From positions 496,001 to 560,000 of the forward strand of contig JACKAM010000001.1 of assembly GCA_020635075.1 (NCBI GenBank): 64,000 bases of DNA. Direction: 5' to 3'. The position numbers and the translations under genes were made by a program. Under the pieces are notes generated by a model that did not search any database, had not been told where the DNA came from, and worked only from the letters and a program-made list of their open reading frames with translations. Below, in pieces: positions 8,378 through 17,687 of the stretch; position 1 is the stretch's first letter; each line of letters begins with the position of its first letter. The DNA is from Pseudobdellovibrionaceae bacterium (GTDB taxonomy: Bacteria; Bdellovibrionota; Bdellovibrionia; Bdellovibrionales; UBA1609).

Positions 8378-9189
8378 TGGAAGCCGTACTATTTCTGGCC
8401 CCGCCCCTTGTGATGTGTTTTCTACTGGTTGGTATTCATTGTTATTTGGGTCTGCACGTTTTGGCGCGAGGAGTGATCTTTGTTGACTTGTCTTTGGCTC
8501 AGGTAGCTGCGTTCGGTACAACCATTGCCCTGCTGCTTGGTTATGAACACGGTGAAGGGATGGATTACTTTATCTCCCTGGGGGCCACATTGCTCGCGGC
8601 CTTGCTTTTAGCAATCGCGAACCAGTTAAAGAAACAGATTTCCCAGGAAGCTCTGATTGGAATTCTTTATGCATTTGCTTCAGGGGCTGTGGTTTTGACG
8701 GTTGACAAAATGAGCCATGGGGCTGAACACATCAAAGCGGCTCTGACGGGTCATCTTCTGTGGGTGACTTGGGCCCAAGTTGGCAAAGTGGCCGTCATTT
8801 ATTCACTCGTGGCCGTGGCCCATCTATTGTTGCGCAAAAGACTGATCGCCGCTTCATTTTCAGATCGGGGCAGTTGGCTGTGGGACTTCGTGTTTTATGG
8901 TCTTTTTGGCGTTGTTATCACCAGTTCAGTTCATGTAGCTGGAGTGCTTCTGGTCTTCAGTTTTCTTATTGTTCCGGCGGTACTGAGTTCTCTCGTCGCA
9001 AAGGGGATCGGCGCACGCCTCCTTTTCGGCTGGAGTCTAGGTTTTGTCCTCAGCTCAGTTGGAATGCTGTTGTCTTATCGGTTGGATATGCCCTCTGGCG
9101 CATTCTTGGTCTGCTTGTTCACCTGTTTGCCCCTTGTGGCGGTTTTGGTTATGAGAGTTGTTCAGGGGAACCGACAAAACGCGGCATAG
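8377..9189 (+). CDS. znuB: ABC-3 family metal permease (ZnuB/TroC-like)
   Basis: 270 residues with seven to eight hydrophobic segments. The start HVLARGVIFVDLSLAQVAAFGTT is the conserved N-terminal region of ABC-3 permeases, and GVLLVFSFLIVPA is the second signature. The start codon shares its A with the znuA stop. The protein forms the membrane channel that imports Zn or Mn delivered by the periplasmic protein. Notably, neither flank encodes the ATPase (ZnuC) that normally completes the transporter: the next gene is a MoxR AAA ATPase, which is not an ABC protein. Confidence 0.88.
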   Translation: MEAVLFLAPPLVMCFLLVGIHCYLGLHVLARGVIFVDLSLAQVAAFGTTIALLLGYEHGEGMDYFISLGATLLAALLLAIANQLKKQISQEALIGILYAFASGAVVLTVDKMSHGAEHIKAALTGHLLWVTWAQVGKVAVIYSLVAVAHLLLRKRLIAASFSDRGSWLWDFVFYGLFGVVITSSVHVAGVLLVFSFLIVPAVLSSLVAKGIGARLLFGWSLGFVLSSVGMLLSYRLDMPSGAFLVCLFTCLPLVAVLVMRVVQGNRQNAA

Positions 9190-9228
9190 CTCATTGGAGG
9201 TTGGTTTCCCTGTAAAAGTTTTTTACCA

Positions 9229-10200
9229 TTGGGGAGAATCAAATCGGGGGCCAACTTGGAAGGCGCATTAGGGATTCTCAATAATCTTTCCAATAATATC
9301 CAAAAGGTCATTATTGGCAAAGAAGAGCAGGTTCGGGCAGTCTTGTGTTGTTGGATCGCCGGCGGCCATGTCCTTATTGAGGACGTGCCAGGAACGGGAA
9401 AGACTATTCTTGCTCGTGCTCTTGCCAAGTCTGCGGCAGTTGATTTCAAACGGGTGCAATTCACCCCGGATCTTCTGCCCTCAGATATTTTGGGACTGAG
9501 CATTTTCAATCAGAAAAACCAAGCCTTTGAGTTTAAGCCTGGTCCAGTGTTCACGAGTCTGCTGTTAGGTGATGAAATCAACCGCGCCACACCCCGAACC
9601 CAGTCCGCACTGCTTGAGTGTATGAGTGAGGGGCAGGTATCGATAGAGGGCAAGACCTATCGTCTCGATCCCTTGTTCTTTTGCTTGGCGACCCAAAATC
9701 CCGTAGATCAGTTGGGCACATTTGCCCTGCCTGAAGCTCAGCTGGATCGATTTATGATGAAGGTCTCCATGGGCTATCCCGATACGGAACAAGAGATCCA
9801 GATGCTCATGGAGCAAAACAAAGTTCACCCGATTGAAAATCTGGAGGCTGTGGAGACCCACGAGCGGGTGATGTGGTTGAAGAAACAGGTGAGCAAGGTC
9901 CGAGTTTCCCGTGAAATGTACGGATACATCGTTGGCCTGGTGAACCAAAGTCGTCGTCATGCAGACCTCAAGCTGGGAGCCAGCCCCCGGGCCAGTATTG
10001 CACTTGCCAAGGGGGCCCAGGCCCGCGCCCTTTTTGACGGCGTGGACTACATTCGCCCGGAGCACGTGCAGGAGCTGATTCTCCCCATCATGGGTCATCG
10101 CGTGACCTTAAGTCCGGAGGCCAAGCTCTCGGGTCGGACGGTAGTTGATGTTCTTGAGGAAGTGGTAAAGGCCGTTCCAGTTCCAATTGATAAAATGTGA
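9229..10200 (+). CDS. MoxR-family AAA+ ATPase
   Basis: About 323 residues. Walker A is VPGTGKTILARA, Walker B LLLGDEINRATPRTQSALLECM, and sensor 1 lies in FFCLATQNPVDQLGTFALPEAQLDRFMMK, all diagnostic of MoxR proteins. The start is uncertain: TTG 9229 or TTG 9256, neither with a strong ribosome site. MoxR ATPases act as chaperone-like remodelers, usually with DUF58 and von Willebrand A or transglutaminase-type membrane proteins. Here it overlaps the DUF58 gene by 4 bp, so the complex is likely MoxR, DUF58 and the large membrane protein that follows. Confidence 0.92.
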   Translation: MGRIKSGANLEGALGILNNLSNNIQKVIIGKEEQVRAVLCCWIAGGHVLIEDVPGTGKTILARALAKSAAVDFKRVQFTPDLLPSDILGLSIFNQKNQAFEFKPGPVFTSLLLGDEINRATPRTQSALLECMSEGQVSIEGKTYRLDPLFFCLATQNPVDQLGTFALPEAQLDRFMMKVSMGYPDTEQEIQMLMEQNKVHPIENLEAVETHERVMWLKKQVSKVRVSREMYGYIVGLVNQSRRHADLKLGASPRASIALAKGAQARALFDGVDYIRPEHVQELILPIMGHRVTLSPEAKLSGRTVVDVLEEVVKAVPVPIDKM

Positions 10201-11576
10201 TACATGTAGTTGCAAAACCGATAAGATCCTATTTCTCACGTCCCGCATCCGTGGACTTGGATCACGTGGGCTTTCCCCCCTTTCACTCATATAGACACCT
10301 ACTGAATCCCTTTACTCTTTACTTTGGTTTGACCGGTTTGTTTTTGTTTGGAGGCCTGTTTCAGAGGACCAGTTTTCTCATCGGATTGACTCTCATCGTG
10401 TGTGGTGTCTATTTGTTTTTCAGTGCCCGGTCGGCGGCTCAGTCCCTCGTGGTTCAACGTCTGCCGGTAAAACCTCAGCTCGTTGAATTTGAAGAAGTTC
10501 AAGTTATTGTTGAAGTTCGCAACCGAGGTGGATTTCCCGTCTATGGATTGGTGATTGACGAAACCTTTACCGCTTCACTGCGCTCGCGGGTGCGCCTGGC
10601 GATGCCCCGGACTCTGCCAGCCCATTCCCATATGCGCCTTCAATACAAAAGAAAGTGTGATGGGGGAATGGGCCATCATGACATAGGCCCACTTGAAGCG
10701 ACAGTGACGGATGTGCTGGGTGTATTTAAGTTTTTAATAGTCGAAGACACTTTGCTAGAGGTCGAGGTCCTTCCCCGTATCGAGCCACTGCCAGAGTTGG
10801 CCTTCCGTGGTTCCCCCCACTCCACCTTGTATGGTTACTACGATGTGGCGCAAAGAGGCTTTAGTGTGAACTTCTCTGGAATTCGCCCCTATTCACCGGG
10901 AGATTCCCTACGCCACATTGCCTGGAAGCTCACGGCCCGCACAGGTGAGCTCATGGTGAAGGAGTTTGAAAGATCCGTTAATAGCGAGGTGACCGTTGTT
11001 CTCGACTTGAATCCGGAAATTCACTTGGGAATCAAGTCCCAGTCCACCTGGGAGTACGGCCGGGATGCAGCCCTTGGGATCATGTCCCGACAGTTGGAAA
11101 TGAACAACTCTGTTCGCTTAGTCAGCAATCACTTTTTTTCCGAGCTCGGACGGGGAGAAGACCACCTTCACCATATGTGCCGCGAAGTTCTCAAATGGAG
11201 TCCAGAGCAACTGACTGATGACCCATCTCTCCTTAGGTGGGGAGTCGCGGGTGAGCTTCTTATGCGTGCCTCTACCTTGATTTCCCAGGGCTCAACGCTG
11301 GTGTATATCTGTCCTTACCATAAACTGGAGTTTGGTAAAGCCCGAGAAGTCCTTAAGCATTTGGCGGGTGAAGGCATCGACGTCCATGTGGTGTTTATTG
11401 ATGTGAATTCCTTCGTTGCTCCTCTTCTGCGAAAGTTGAGTTGGGCCCATTTGGCCGAGGTGGGATATTGTCGGGGAGTTGACGAAGAGGTGGCTGAGTT
11501 ACGTAAAATGGGATTTACGCCTTATAAGATCAAATGTGGTGAACCCTTAGCCAAGGGGTTTTTGGTCAATGGCTAA
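10197..11576 (+). CDS. DUF58 domain membrane-associated protein
   Basis: 459 residues from a GTG start overlapping the MoxR stop. Two hydrophobic segments near residues 37-80 anchor it. The DUF58 signature FSGIRPYSPGDSLRHIAWK and TARTGELMVKEFE lies around residues 228-260. The C-terminal half, with VTVVLDLNPEIH and later DVHVVFIDVNSF, looks like a divergent von Willebrand A fold. It is the standard partner of MoxR ATPases. The usual inferred role is assembly or regulation of envelope complexes; the client here is unknown. It overlaps the next gene by 8 bp. Confidence 0.88.
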   Translation: MIHVVAKPIRSYFSRPASVDLDHVGFPPFHSYRHLLNPFTLYFGLTGLFLFGGLFQRTSFLIGLTLIVCGVYLFFSARSAAQSLVVQRLPVKPQLVEFEEVQVIVEVRNRGGFPVYGLVIDETFTASLRSRVRLAMPRTLPAHSHMRLQYKRKCDGGMGHHDIGPLEATVTDVLGVFKFLIVEDTLLEVEVLPRIEPLPELAFRGSPHSTLYGYYDVAQRGFSVNFSGIRPYSPGDSLRHIAWKLTARTGELMVKEFERSVNSEVTVVLDLNPEIHLGIKSQSTWEYGRDAALGIMSRQLEMNNSVRLVSNHFFSELGRGEDHLHHMCREVLKWSPEQLTDDPSLLRWGVAGELLMRASTLISQGSTLVYICPYHKLEFGKAREVLKHLAGEGIDVHVVFIDVNSFVAPLLRKLSWAHLAEVGYCRGVDEEVAELRKMGFTPYKIKCGEPLAKGFLVNG

Positions 11577-13776
11577 AAACAAAAGGACACATCCATCCAA
11601 ACACAAGGTTCAGACTCCACGGCCTCCTAGCAGTCCTTCTCCAGGAAGGTTCACCCAGTTTACCTTGTTTCAAGTGCTGGTTCTTGCTGGTTTGATGATT
11701 CCCATGTTTCTGCTTGAAGGGGTCAATCATTGGCAAACGGGAATCTTTTTTGCGGCAGCCCTAGCTTTTAGTTTTCTTATTCGCGAAGGAATTTGGGGGC
11801 ACCGGGATCTCCTTCAGGATGAATTGGTAACCCGTGACGATCATGAATCACTGTGGCTCTTTGTCTTTGGTCGCATGGTTCAGGATAGTGAAGGGCACTC
11901 TAAAGAGAGAAAGAGACTTCTCTACATTACAGCATCGGGCAAAAAATATTTAATTCGAATCCTTATTGTTGCCATGGTCGTTCTTTATTTTGCCTGGATG
12001 AAAAATCGAGAGGCAGTGAGCTTTAGGCCCAGCGCATTTCTTTACATTCTCATATTTACGATCATGATTTCATCGGTGTTCGCCTGTCAGTATTGGGCTG
12101 CTCTCCTGGTGTCCGGTGTGGTGGCGATCTTTGCCACCAGTGGTGAGTGGGGTCCATATCCTTTGGCTTTCGCCACCTTTCTCATTGCTCTGTTTGCCGC
12201 ATTGACCTCCTACCGCCAATCCACCGTGGAATGGGTATATGCTCATGAGCGGGATTTTCTGAAGAGAGGCATTGGCCCCAGTCCTCTTCAGTCAGTGATG
12301 ATAGTGGCTCTATTGGCGGTCTTTAGTTTGTGGTTTTTGGACAAAGTGCTGCCGGACTCACTTAAAAGTCAGAAGAAGGCGAGCATTAGCAAAAAAATGG
12401 ATGAGATTCGTTCAAAGGTCGCTGAAAAAGTCAGCGAGCAGATTGTCGACTATCAGGAGAAGCAATCTCAAGAGCCACGGCCGGGTGCAGACGGCTTTGC
12501 ATTGTCACCCTCACAACGGGAGGGTGCCGATGTTTTACAGCAGCTTATTGGATCCGACTCGCAGACTGCCGAGTCTCTGGCCAGTCGCCTCACTCCCGAA
12601 GAACTCAAGACTTTGGGGGATATGGCCGCAGCCGGTAGTCAGCTTTCAGGCGCATTAGGTCGTCCAGGTGGTCGGGGGGATATGCCCGCTGGTGGAGGCG
12701 GGGGGCGCGGAAGAGAAGGTATTGCCGGTAACCGACCTGGATTAGACCCTGAGGCCTGGGAGAAATTCCTCAAGCAGATTCGCAACAACCCTGCGGCTCG
12801 ACATGAGCTGCTGAAAAAATATCCCGAACTCAAACAGGAAATGGATCGCATGGCTGCGGGTGGTACGCCTTCGGGTCAGCTTCAGTCCCGGTTGGAGGAG
12901 GAATTTGTCCGCCAAAAGGGAGCTATCGAGAGTCTCCCCAAGTCTGAACAGCAGAAGTATCAACAACTAGGAAAAAAACTTGGTCTCAACAAACAGGAAT
13001 TGGATCAGGTCTTGAGTGGTAAGCAATTGAACAAAAAGCAGCTGAGCGGTTTAGCGCAAAAGGTGCAAAGCTCTCCCCCAGTCCATCCAGGTGGTCATGC
13101 AACTCAGCAAGGCTCTGGTGGGGGCGGCCAGGATCAGGGCCCCGGTGGAGTCTCAGGGGATCTTGGTTCCGGCGGTGGCGATGGGGATGGGTCGGGTCCT
13201 GGCGGTGATCAAACCAAAAACGCGGGCAAAGGCCAAAAGGAGGGGAAAAAGGGTATTCTTCCTCCGCCTAAGCTCACTCGCGAGCAGCGACAGGAAAAGG
13301 CCAGGCTCAAGGTGGAACAGGCCCTGAAGTTTTTTGAAAACGCAGCTATTGCGCTCTTGTATGTGGCAGCGGTGTTATTGATCTATATGTTGTTTACCAA
13401 GTTTTCTGATCGGCAAAAGGACGAGACCAAACCCGCGGGCAGGTTGAGCCGTGATGATCGCAAGTCATTGGTGGCAGAACTCAAACAAATGCGTTCCCGA
13501 CCCTTAAGTCCCCAGGAAGAAGTAGTGAAGTCCTATCATTTGTTTTTGCGCGTGATGGAGTTGGTGCAATACCCCAGAGCACAGGAAATCACTCCCACAG
13601 ACTTTGCCCACGAGGTTATCCGTCATTTCCCTCGCTTACGAGATCCTGTGCCCTATGTTTCTGAAGTCTTTTGCCAGGTGTTTTACGGGAAAAGAGATGT
13701 GGAGGCTGGAACTCTGGGGCAGTTTCGTACTCACTTTCGCAAAGTCTTCAGACAGTTTGGCCTAAAAGCACCTTAA
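11569..13776 (+). CDS. Large multi-pass protein with Gly-rich linker and DUF4129-like C-terminus
   Basis: 735 residues. A short basic N-terminus is followed by hydrophobic pairs near residues 28-70, 125-150, 160-215 and 238-262. A long hydrophilic region with Gln/Lys-rich helices and two Gly-rich stretches (about 360-385 and 505-550) leads to one more membrane segment at about 585-610. The final 110 residues (SYHLFLRVMELVQYPRAQE..TPTDFAHEVIRHFP) resemble DUF4129, the cytosolic tail common in MoxR/DUF58 loci, where it is often fused to a transglutaminase domain. No transglutaminase Cys-His-Asp triad is visible here. It ends overlapping the convergent gene by 4 bp. Confidence 0.75.
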   Translation: MAKNKRTHPSKHKVQTPRPPSSPSPGRFTQFTLFQVLVLAGLMIPMFLLEGVNHWQTGIFFAAALAFSFLIREGIWGHRDLLQDELVTRDDHESLWLFVFGRMVQDSEGHSKERKRLLYITASGKKYLIRILIVAMVVLYFAWMKNREAVSFRPSAFLYILIFTIMISSVFACQYWAALLVSGVVAIFATSGEWGPYPLAFATFLIALFAALTSYRQSTVEWVYAHERDFLKRGIGPSPLQSVMIVALLAVFSLWFLDKVLPDSLKSQKKASISKKMDEIRSKVAEKVSEQIVDYQEKQSQEPRPGADGFALSPSQREGADVLQQLIGSDSQTAESLASRLTPEELKTLGDMAAAGSQLSGALGRPGGRGDMPAGGGGGRGREGIAGNRPGLDPEAWEKFLKQIRNNPAARHELLKKYPELKQEMDRMAAGGTPSGQLQSRLEEEFVRQKGAIESLPKSEQQKYQQLGKKLGLNKQELDQVLSGKQLNKKQLSGLAQKVQSSPPVHPGGHATQQGSGGGGQDQGPGGVSGDLGSGGGDGDGSGPGGDQTKNAGKGQKEGKKGILPPPKLTREQRQEKARLKVEQALKFFENAAIALLYVAAVLLIYMLFTKFSDRQKDETKPAGRLSRDDRKSLVAELKQMRSRPLSPQEEVVKSYHLFLRVMELVQYPRAQEITPTDFAHEVIRHFPRLRDPVPYVSEVFCQVFYGKRDVEAGTLGQFRTHFRKVFRQFGLKAP

Positions 13777-14921
13777 TCTCTTTTTGCAGATGGAAGCTGT
13801 ACGGTTCCCCAGTGAAAGCGCGGGGGTTGGGATTTGCTCCCGGGCTGGGCCAATAGAGTGCAACGGAGCAGTGGCGGTCCCTCAGGTTTTTCTTTAAGGC
13901 TGAGCTCATAGCGGTGTCCCCAGTTTTTCATAGAAGCGGGGAAGTGTTTGTGTTGGGCGGTTCTCATGATGCGGGCCACCGGTGATCCATTGAAAAAACA
14001 GTTCAATCTGCGTGCATCGTGTATCTGGGTGGTAATGCCAATGAATAGCCTGTTGGTTTGCAGAAAGTTCTTGTCTTCTAGACTGGTCAGATCCATGGGC
14101 AGTGAAAAAGCGCGGATTTCAAAACCATTTTTTTGCGGCCCTAGTAGCTGACCATGATGATTGTTGATGGGGAAGCGAGGCCACAGGAGGGGATCGGATT
14201 CCGAACCGATGGCCCCCGACAAATGGGTGAGAGCTAAAGTGATTCCTGCTGATTGAAGATCCACTTTGATGGGGCGAGGATCACTGCTGACAGGATAACT
14301 GAATAGGCTTACTCGGCTACCTGTGAGGTCCGCCAACTGATGTAGTTCCTCGTTGATGGATTTTGCCATTCCAGTTCCCCGCAAGCCGACACTCAGAAGC
14401 GGGTTTTGTGCCTGCCTTTGGACAAAAGAAATGGCTTCTGAATTCTTGAGATCTAGTGAGTTGAGAAACAAAACAACAGGAATTTTTTTGTCGAGAGTTT
14501 CCTGAAGCAGAGAGTCGGATTCGGAAGACCATCCCTCAATGGTGATAAGGATTTGTCGGTCCTCGCTCAGCCGACTCTTTGTCGGAAGCCAATGCTTTAG
14601 ATTCATGAAGCCGAAGCTTTGCACCTCCAGGTAGGCCACCTGCCGACGGAACAATTCAGGGGATGTGGCCATCGAATCACTGGGATTATTGGAGAAACCG
14701 TAGTAGGCGAGGGCCACCAGGCTGGGATGTTTTTCGATCGCCTGTGGTCCGCGTGGACTCATCTCAAATGGACCGACGGATTGGGGGTAGGACCACTCCA
14801 AGGGCTGGCCGTTCTCAGAAGGGGGCCACTTTTTAGCAGACACGCACGAGGCAATGAGCCACACCAGCCCAACCACAAGCAAGCCTTGCCGCCATAGGGA
14901 ATCTCTGTTAACTCGTACCAT
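13773..14921 (-). CDS. Lipoprotein with a degenerate polysaccharide-deacetylase (NodB/PgaB-like) fold
   Basis: 382 residues. The lipobox LIASC is near residue 26. LVALAYYGFSNNPSDSMATSPELFRRQVAYLEVQSFGFMNL resembles the start of PgaB-type deacetylases, where the segment normally carries YHxI and then SxxxFxxQLxxLxxxGF. The catalytic LTFDDG motif is replaced by ITIEGWSSE, so the two metal-binding aspartates are lost. It is therefore probably a non-catalytic carbohydrate-binding relative, anchored in the outer or inner membrane. It has no operon partner on its strand; the neighbouring HD hydrolase is divergent. Confidence 0.6.
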   Translation of the reverse strand: MVRVNRDSLWRQGLLVVGLVWLIASCVSAKKWPPSENGQPLEWSYPQSVGPFEMSPRGPQAIEKHPSLVALAYYGFSNNPSDSMATSPELFRRQVAYLEVQSFGFMNLKHWLPTKSRLSEDRQILITIEGWSSESDSLLQETLDKKIPVVLFLNSLDLKNSEAISFVQRQAQNPLLSVGLRGTGMAKSINEELHQLADLTGSRVSLFSYPVSSDPRPIKVDLQSAGITLALTHLSGAIGSESDPLLWPRFPINNHHGQLLGPQKNGFEIRAFSLPMDLTSLEDKNFLQTNRLFIGITTQIHDARRLNCFFNGSPVARIMRTAQHKHFPASMKNWGHRYELSLKEKPEGPPLLRCTLLAQPGSKSQPPRFHWGTVQLPSAKRD

Positions 14922-15011
14922 TCAATGGCTTTATCGGAATTTGCTCCCACTGGAGCAAGTCCAGTGACAGGTGAGGTTAAGCCATTCTCTAGACTAAGGG
15001 CGAGAGGGAAA

Positions 15012-15599
15012 ATGGAGAACTTTGAAAAGATCATGGTCTTTGTCAAAGAAGTGGATCGACTCAAGACTGTCGACAGGCAGTGTGAAATCATGAGTGGCAA
15101 GCGCCGTGAGAATTCCGCCGAACACTCTTGGCATTTTGCTTTGACTGCCTGGTTATTAGGCAGCTACGCCCACGTGGATTTGAATCTGAACCATGTGGTC
15201 AAGATGGCTCTTATCCACGACTTGGTGGAGATAGACGCCGGAGACACCTTTGTTTACGACGAGAAGGGACGAGAGGAGAAGCGCGAAGTTGAGGCGAAGG
15301 CGGCCCACCGTCTCTTTGCCTTGCTTCCCGAGGAACTTGAGGCAGAGTTTTGGCAGTTATGGAACGAATATGAGGGTCAGGTGACCGCTGAGGCCCGTTT
15401 TGCCCAGGCCATTGATCGCTTGTTGCCTATAGTCTGTAACACTGAAACTGAAGGTTCTGCTTGGCGCCGTCATGGCATCACTCGCAGCCAGGTCGACAGA
15501 CGCAACGGCCCTTGTTGGGGAGAGGCCCGCTGTCTGGAAGACTATGTTGCCTCCATTCTCGACAGAGCTGTGGCGAATGGTCACCTTACGCCTGAATAG
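15012..15599 (+). CDS. HD-domain phosphohydrolase (HDDC2/YfbR-like)
   Basis: 195 residues from ATG 15012, with a GAGGGA ribosome site just upstream; the open frame extends back to 14925 but those residues look non-native. H-D ligands are AEHSWHFAL (His), ALIHDLVEIDAGD (His-Asp) and FAQAIDRLLP (distal Asp), the HDDC2 arrangement. Members hydrolyse 5'-deoxynucleotides or related phosphate monoesters, so a nucleotide-pool role is likely. Divergent from the deacetylase-like lipoprotein, with about 90 bp between them for both promoters. Confidence 0.85.
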   Translation: MENFEKIMVFVKEVDRLKTVDRQCEIMSGKRRENSAEHSWHFALTAWLLGSYAHVDLNLNHVVKMALIHDLVEIDAGDTFVYDEKGREEKREVEAKAAHRLFALLPEELEAEFWQLWNEYEGQVTAEARFAQAIDRLLPIVCNTETEGSAWRRHGITRSQVDRRNGPCWGEARCLEDYVASILDRAVANGHLTPE

Positions 15600-15645
15600 G
15601 TGGTTTTAATGGACCTTTACCCTGGGCTATGCTTCACTTTTCGGT

Positions 15646-16701
15646 ATGGCTCAGTCTCCAACTCAGGACAAAGGTCTATTCGCTGATTGGTGGAAAAACA
15701 TCCTGGCCCTGCTCGTTGGCCTCCTAATCGCCCTACTTGGATTGGTCGCGGCCCAGTATATCTTTTCCCAGCGCAGTGTAAAAGAGGGCAGTCAAGAGTC
15801 CCCGGTAGAGGAAAAGGCCACGGTACCCTATTATGACAATCCCATCGATGTTTTTGGTTGGAGTCTCGTACCAAATATTGTGACTCGGGTGACCCGTTAC
15901 CGGGATCATTGGGTGATCTATGAGGCCACCTACACCATCGACGACTTCCGCCGGAGAAGGGTTTTTTTTGAGGACCGAAAAGAGGCAAAGCAGTTTTTGT
16001 TGTTTCTGGGGGGATCTAATATGATGGGCCAGGGATTGGAGGACATGGAGACCCTGGATTATCAGCTCACGTCAAGATTTGCCCAGTTTCAAAGTTACAA
16101 CTATGCGGTGCCGGGTTACGGCCTGGGGCATGTGATGGCCCAGGCGGAGAATATTGATTTTAAGTCACAGATTTCCCAGCGCAAAGGTTTGATCCTCTAT
16201 CTTTTTCCCACCTATCACGTGGATCGGCTTGTTGGTGGTCTACAGACAATAGATTGGGGTGAGGGTTTGCCCCAGTATAAGTTAGTGGAGGACAAAGTCG
16301 TACGGGATGGATTTATTCACCAGGATAGGTGGCTGTATGCAAATTCAGCCAAAGCTTGGAATAAAACCTTTTTGCGTCGTAAGATGAAGCTAACCGGGCC
16401 TTTTGGAGTTTCACAGAAGGATTTGCAGCTTGCCTGTCGAGTTTTGGCCGAAGTTAAAAGGAACATACAGAATCAGTTTGAGGAATCGGAGTTTCTGCTT
16501 GTGTTACATCCCGGATCGAAGGGCATGGATTTAACATTCTGTTTGGAACAATATGAAATCAAGTGGTTAGACTTGCGCAACGTCTTTGATGGGTATGATC
16601 GTCAGGAAGTCTCCATCAAGGGAGATGGGCACACCAGTCAGTTTGGCAATAGGATTTTGGCAAATAAAATTGAAGAGCATTTGAGAGAGTTGGGCTATTA
16701 G
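15646..16701 (+). CDS. Membrane-anchored SGNH-like hydrolase or acetyltransferase-associated protein
   Basis: 351 residues. One transmembrane helix at about residues 18-41 anchors a periplasmic domain. LLFLGGSNMMGQGLEDMETL (about 120-140) matches SGNH block I with the nucleophile Ser in GGSN, NYAVPGYGLG fits block II with Gly, and GDGHTSQFGNRILANKI near the C-terminus supplies the Asp-x-x-His pair of block V. This fold is used by lipases and by O-acetyl esterases or transferases acting on polysaccharides. It is separated by one base from the epimerase gene, and NamZ follows, so sugar or wall modification is a fair inference. Confidence 0.6.
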   Translation: MAQSPTQDKGLFADWWKNILALLVGLLIALLGLVAAQYIFSQRSVKEGSQESPVEEKATVPYYDNPIDVFGWSLVPNIVTRVTRYRDHWVIYEATYTIDDFRRRRVFFEDRKEAKQFLLFLGGSNMMGQGLEDMETLDYQLTSRFAQFQSYNYAVPGYGLGHVMAQAENIDFKSQISQRKGLILYLFPTYHVDRLVGGLQTIDWGEGLPQYKLVEDKVVRDGFIHQDRWLYANSAKAWNKTFLRRKMKLTGPFGVSQKDLQLACRVLAEVKRNIQNQFEESEFLLVLHPGSKGMDLTFCLEQYEIKWLDLRNVFDGYDRQEVSIKGDGHTSQFGNRILANKIEEHLRELGY

Positions 16702-16702
16702 A

Positions 16703-17686
16703 ATGGCAAAGATATTTGTAACGGGGGCATCGGGTTTCATTGGTGGGGCACTGGCTCGGCACCTCATTGCGCTTAGCCACCAGGTCCTGGCCATGAGTCG
16801 CTCCGAGGCAAGCGATGAGAAATTGAGGAAATTGGGTGCAGAACCGATCCGAGGAGAATTAGGTTCGCCAATGGCCGATGCTCTCCATGGGGTAGATTGG
16901 GTCATTCATTGTGCTGCCAAGGTAGAGGACTTTGGCCACTATGATGATTTTTACCGCATCAATGTTACCGGGACGAACAGCCTTCTTACCGATTGTGTTC
17001 AGGCGCGGGTTCCACGGTTTTTGTTTCTAAGCACAGAGGCTGTGTTGCTCGATGGCCGCTCCAAGTATGAAATGAATGAACAAACGCCCTATCCATTGCA
17101 GACCCCATTTTTGTACTCGCAAACAAAAATAGCTGCTGAAAAACTGGTGAGAGCCGCCAATTCAGAGGAATTGCAGACGTTTGTGGTGCGGCCAAGAATG
17201 GTCTGGGGCCCTGGCGACACGCATTTTATTCCTGAACTTAAAAAAATGGCTAAGAAGAAAGCCTTGATGTGGATTGACCAGGGTGTTCATCGGACTTCAA
17301 CCACCCACATTCGCAACCTTCTTCACGGCATCGACCTGATTATGGCTAAGGGACAGCCCGGGGAAGTGTATTTTATCACCGATGGAGACCCCATATCATT
17401 GCGAGAGTTCATTTCCATGCTGGTAGAGACATTAGGGTTTCCAGCTCCAACCAAGTCCATCCCTGGCTTTGTTGCTCGTGGACTGGCCCAGGTGTTGGAA
17501 CCCTTGTGGGTTTTGTTGCGCCTTCCTGGAAAGCCACCCATGACTAAGTTGGCAGCTTGCTTTCTTTCGACCGAAGGGACTGTGGACATTACAAAGGCTA
17601 AAACCAAACTGGGGTATAGGCCAGTTATTTCGAGAGCCGCCGCGCTCGTGGAATTAGCGAACACAGAGACAACAGAGGGACATTAA
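16703..17686 (+). CDS. NAD-dependent epimerase/dehydratase or 3-beta-HSD-like SDR
   Basis: 327 residues, extended short-chain dehydrogenase. The N-terminus IFVTGASGFIGGALARHL is the NAD(P)-binding GxxGxxG, VIHCAAKVEDFG is typical of the 3-beta-hydroxysteroid dehydrogenase/isomerase branch, and YSQTKIAAEK holds the YxxxK catalytic pair. Sterol substrates are unlikely in this setting; many bacterial members act on sugars or lipids of unknown identity. It follows the SGNH gene by one base and precedes NamZ by one base, so the three are one operon. Confidence 0.82.
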   Translation: MAKIFVTGASGFIGGALARHLIALSHQVLAMSRSEASDEKLRKLGAEPIRGELGSPMADALHGVDWVIHCAAKVEDFGHYDDFYRINVTGTNSLLTDCVQARVPRFLFLSTEAVLLDGRSKYEMNEQTPYPLQTPFLYSQTKIAAEKLVRAANSEELQTFVVRPRMVWGPGDTHFIPELKKMAKKKALMWIDQGVHRTSTTHIRNLLHGIDLIMAKGQPGEVYFITDGDPISLREFISMLVETLGFPAPTKSIPGFVARGLAQVLEPLWVLLRLPGKPPMTKLAACFLSTEGTVDITKAKTKLGYRPVISRAAALVELANTETTEGH

Positions 17687-17687
17687 A

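Noticed and set aside
8078..8521. 147-residue minus-strand frame across znuA/znuB
   Set aside because: Antisense to two well-supported genes, with no recognisable product.
9229..10200. MoxR ATPase as a replacement for ZnuC
   Set aside because: It lacks the ABC signature LSGGQ and Q-loop, and it pairs with DUF58, so its place after znuB does not make it a transporter ATPase.
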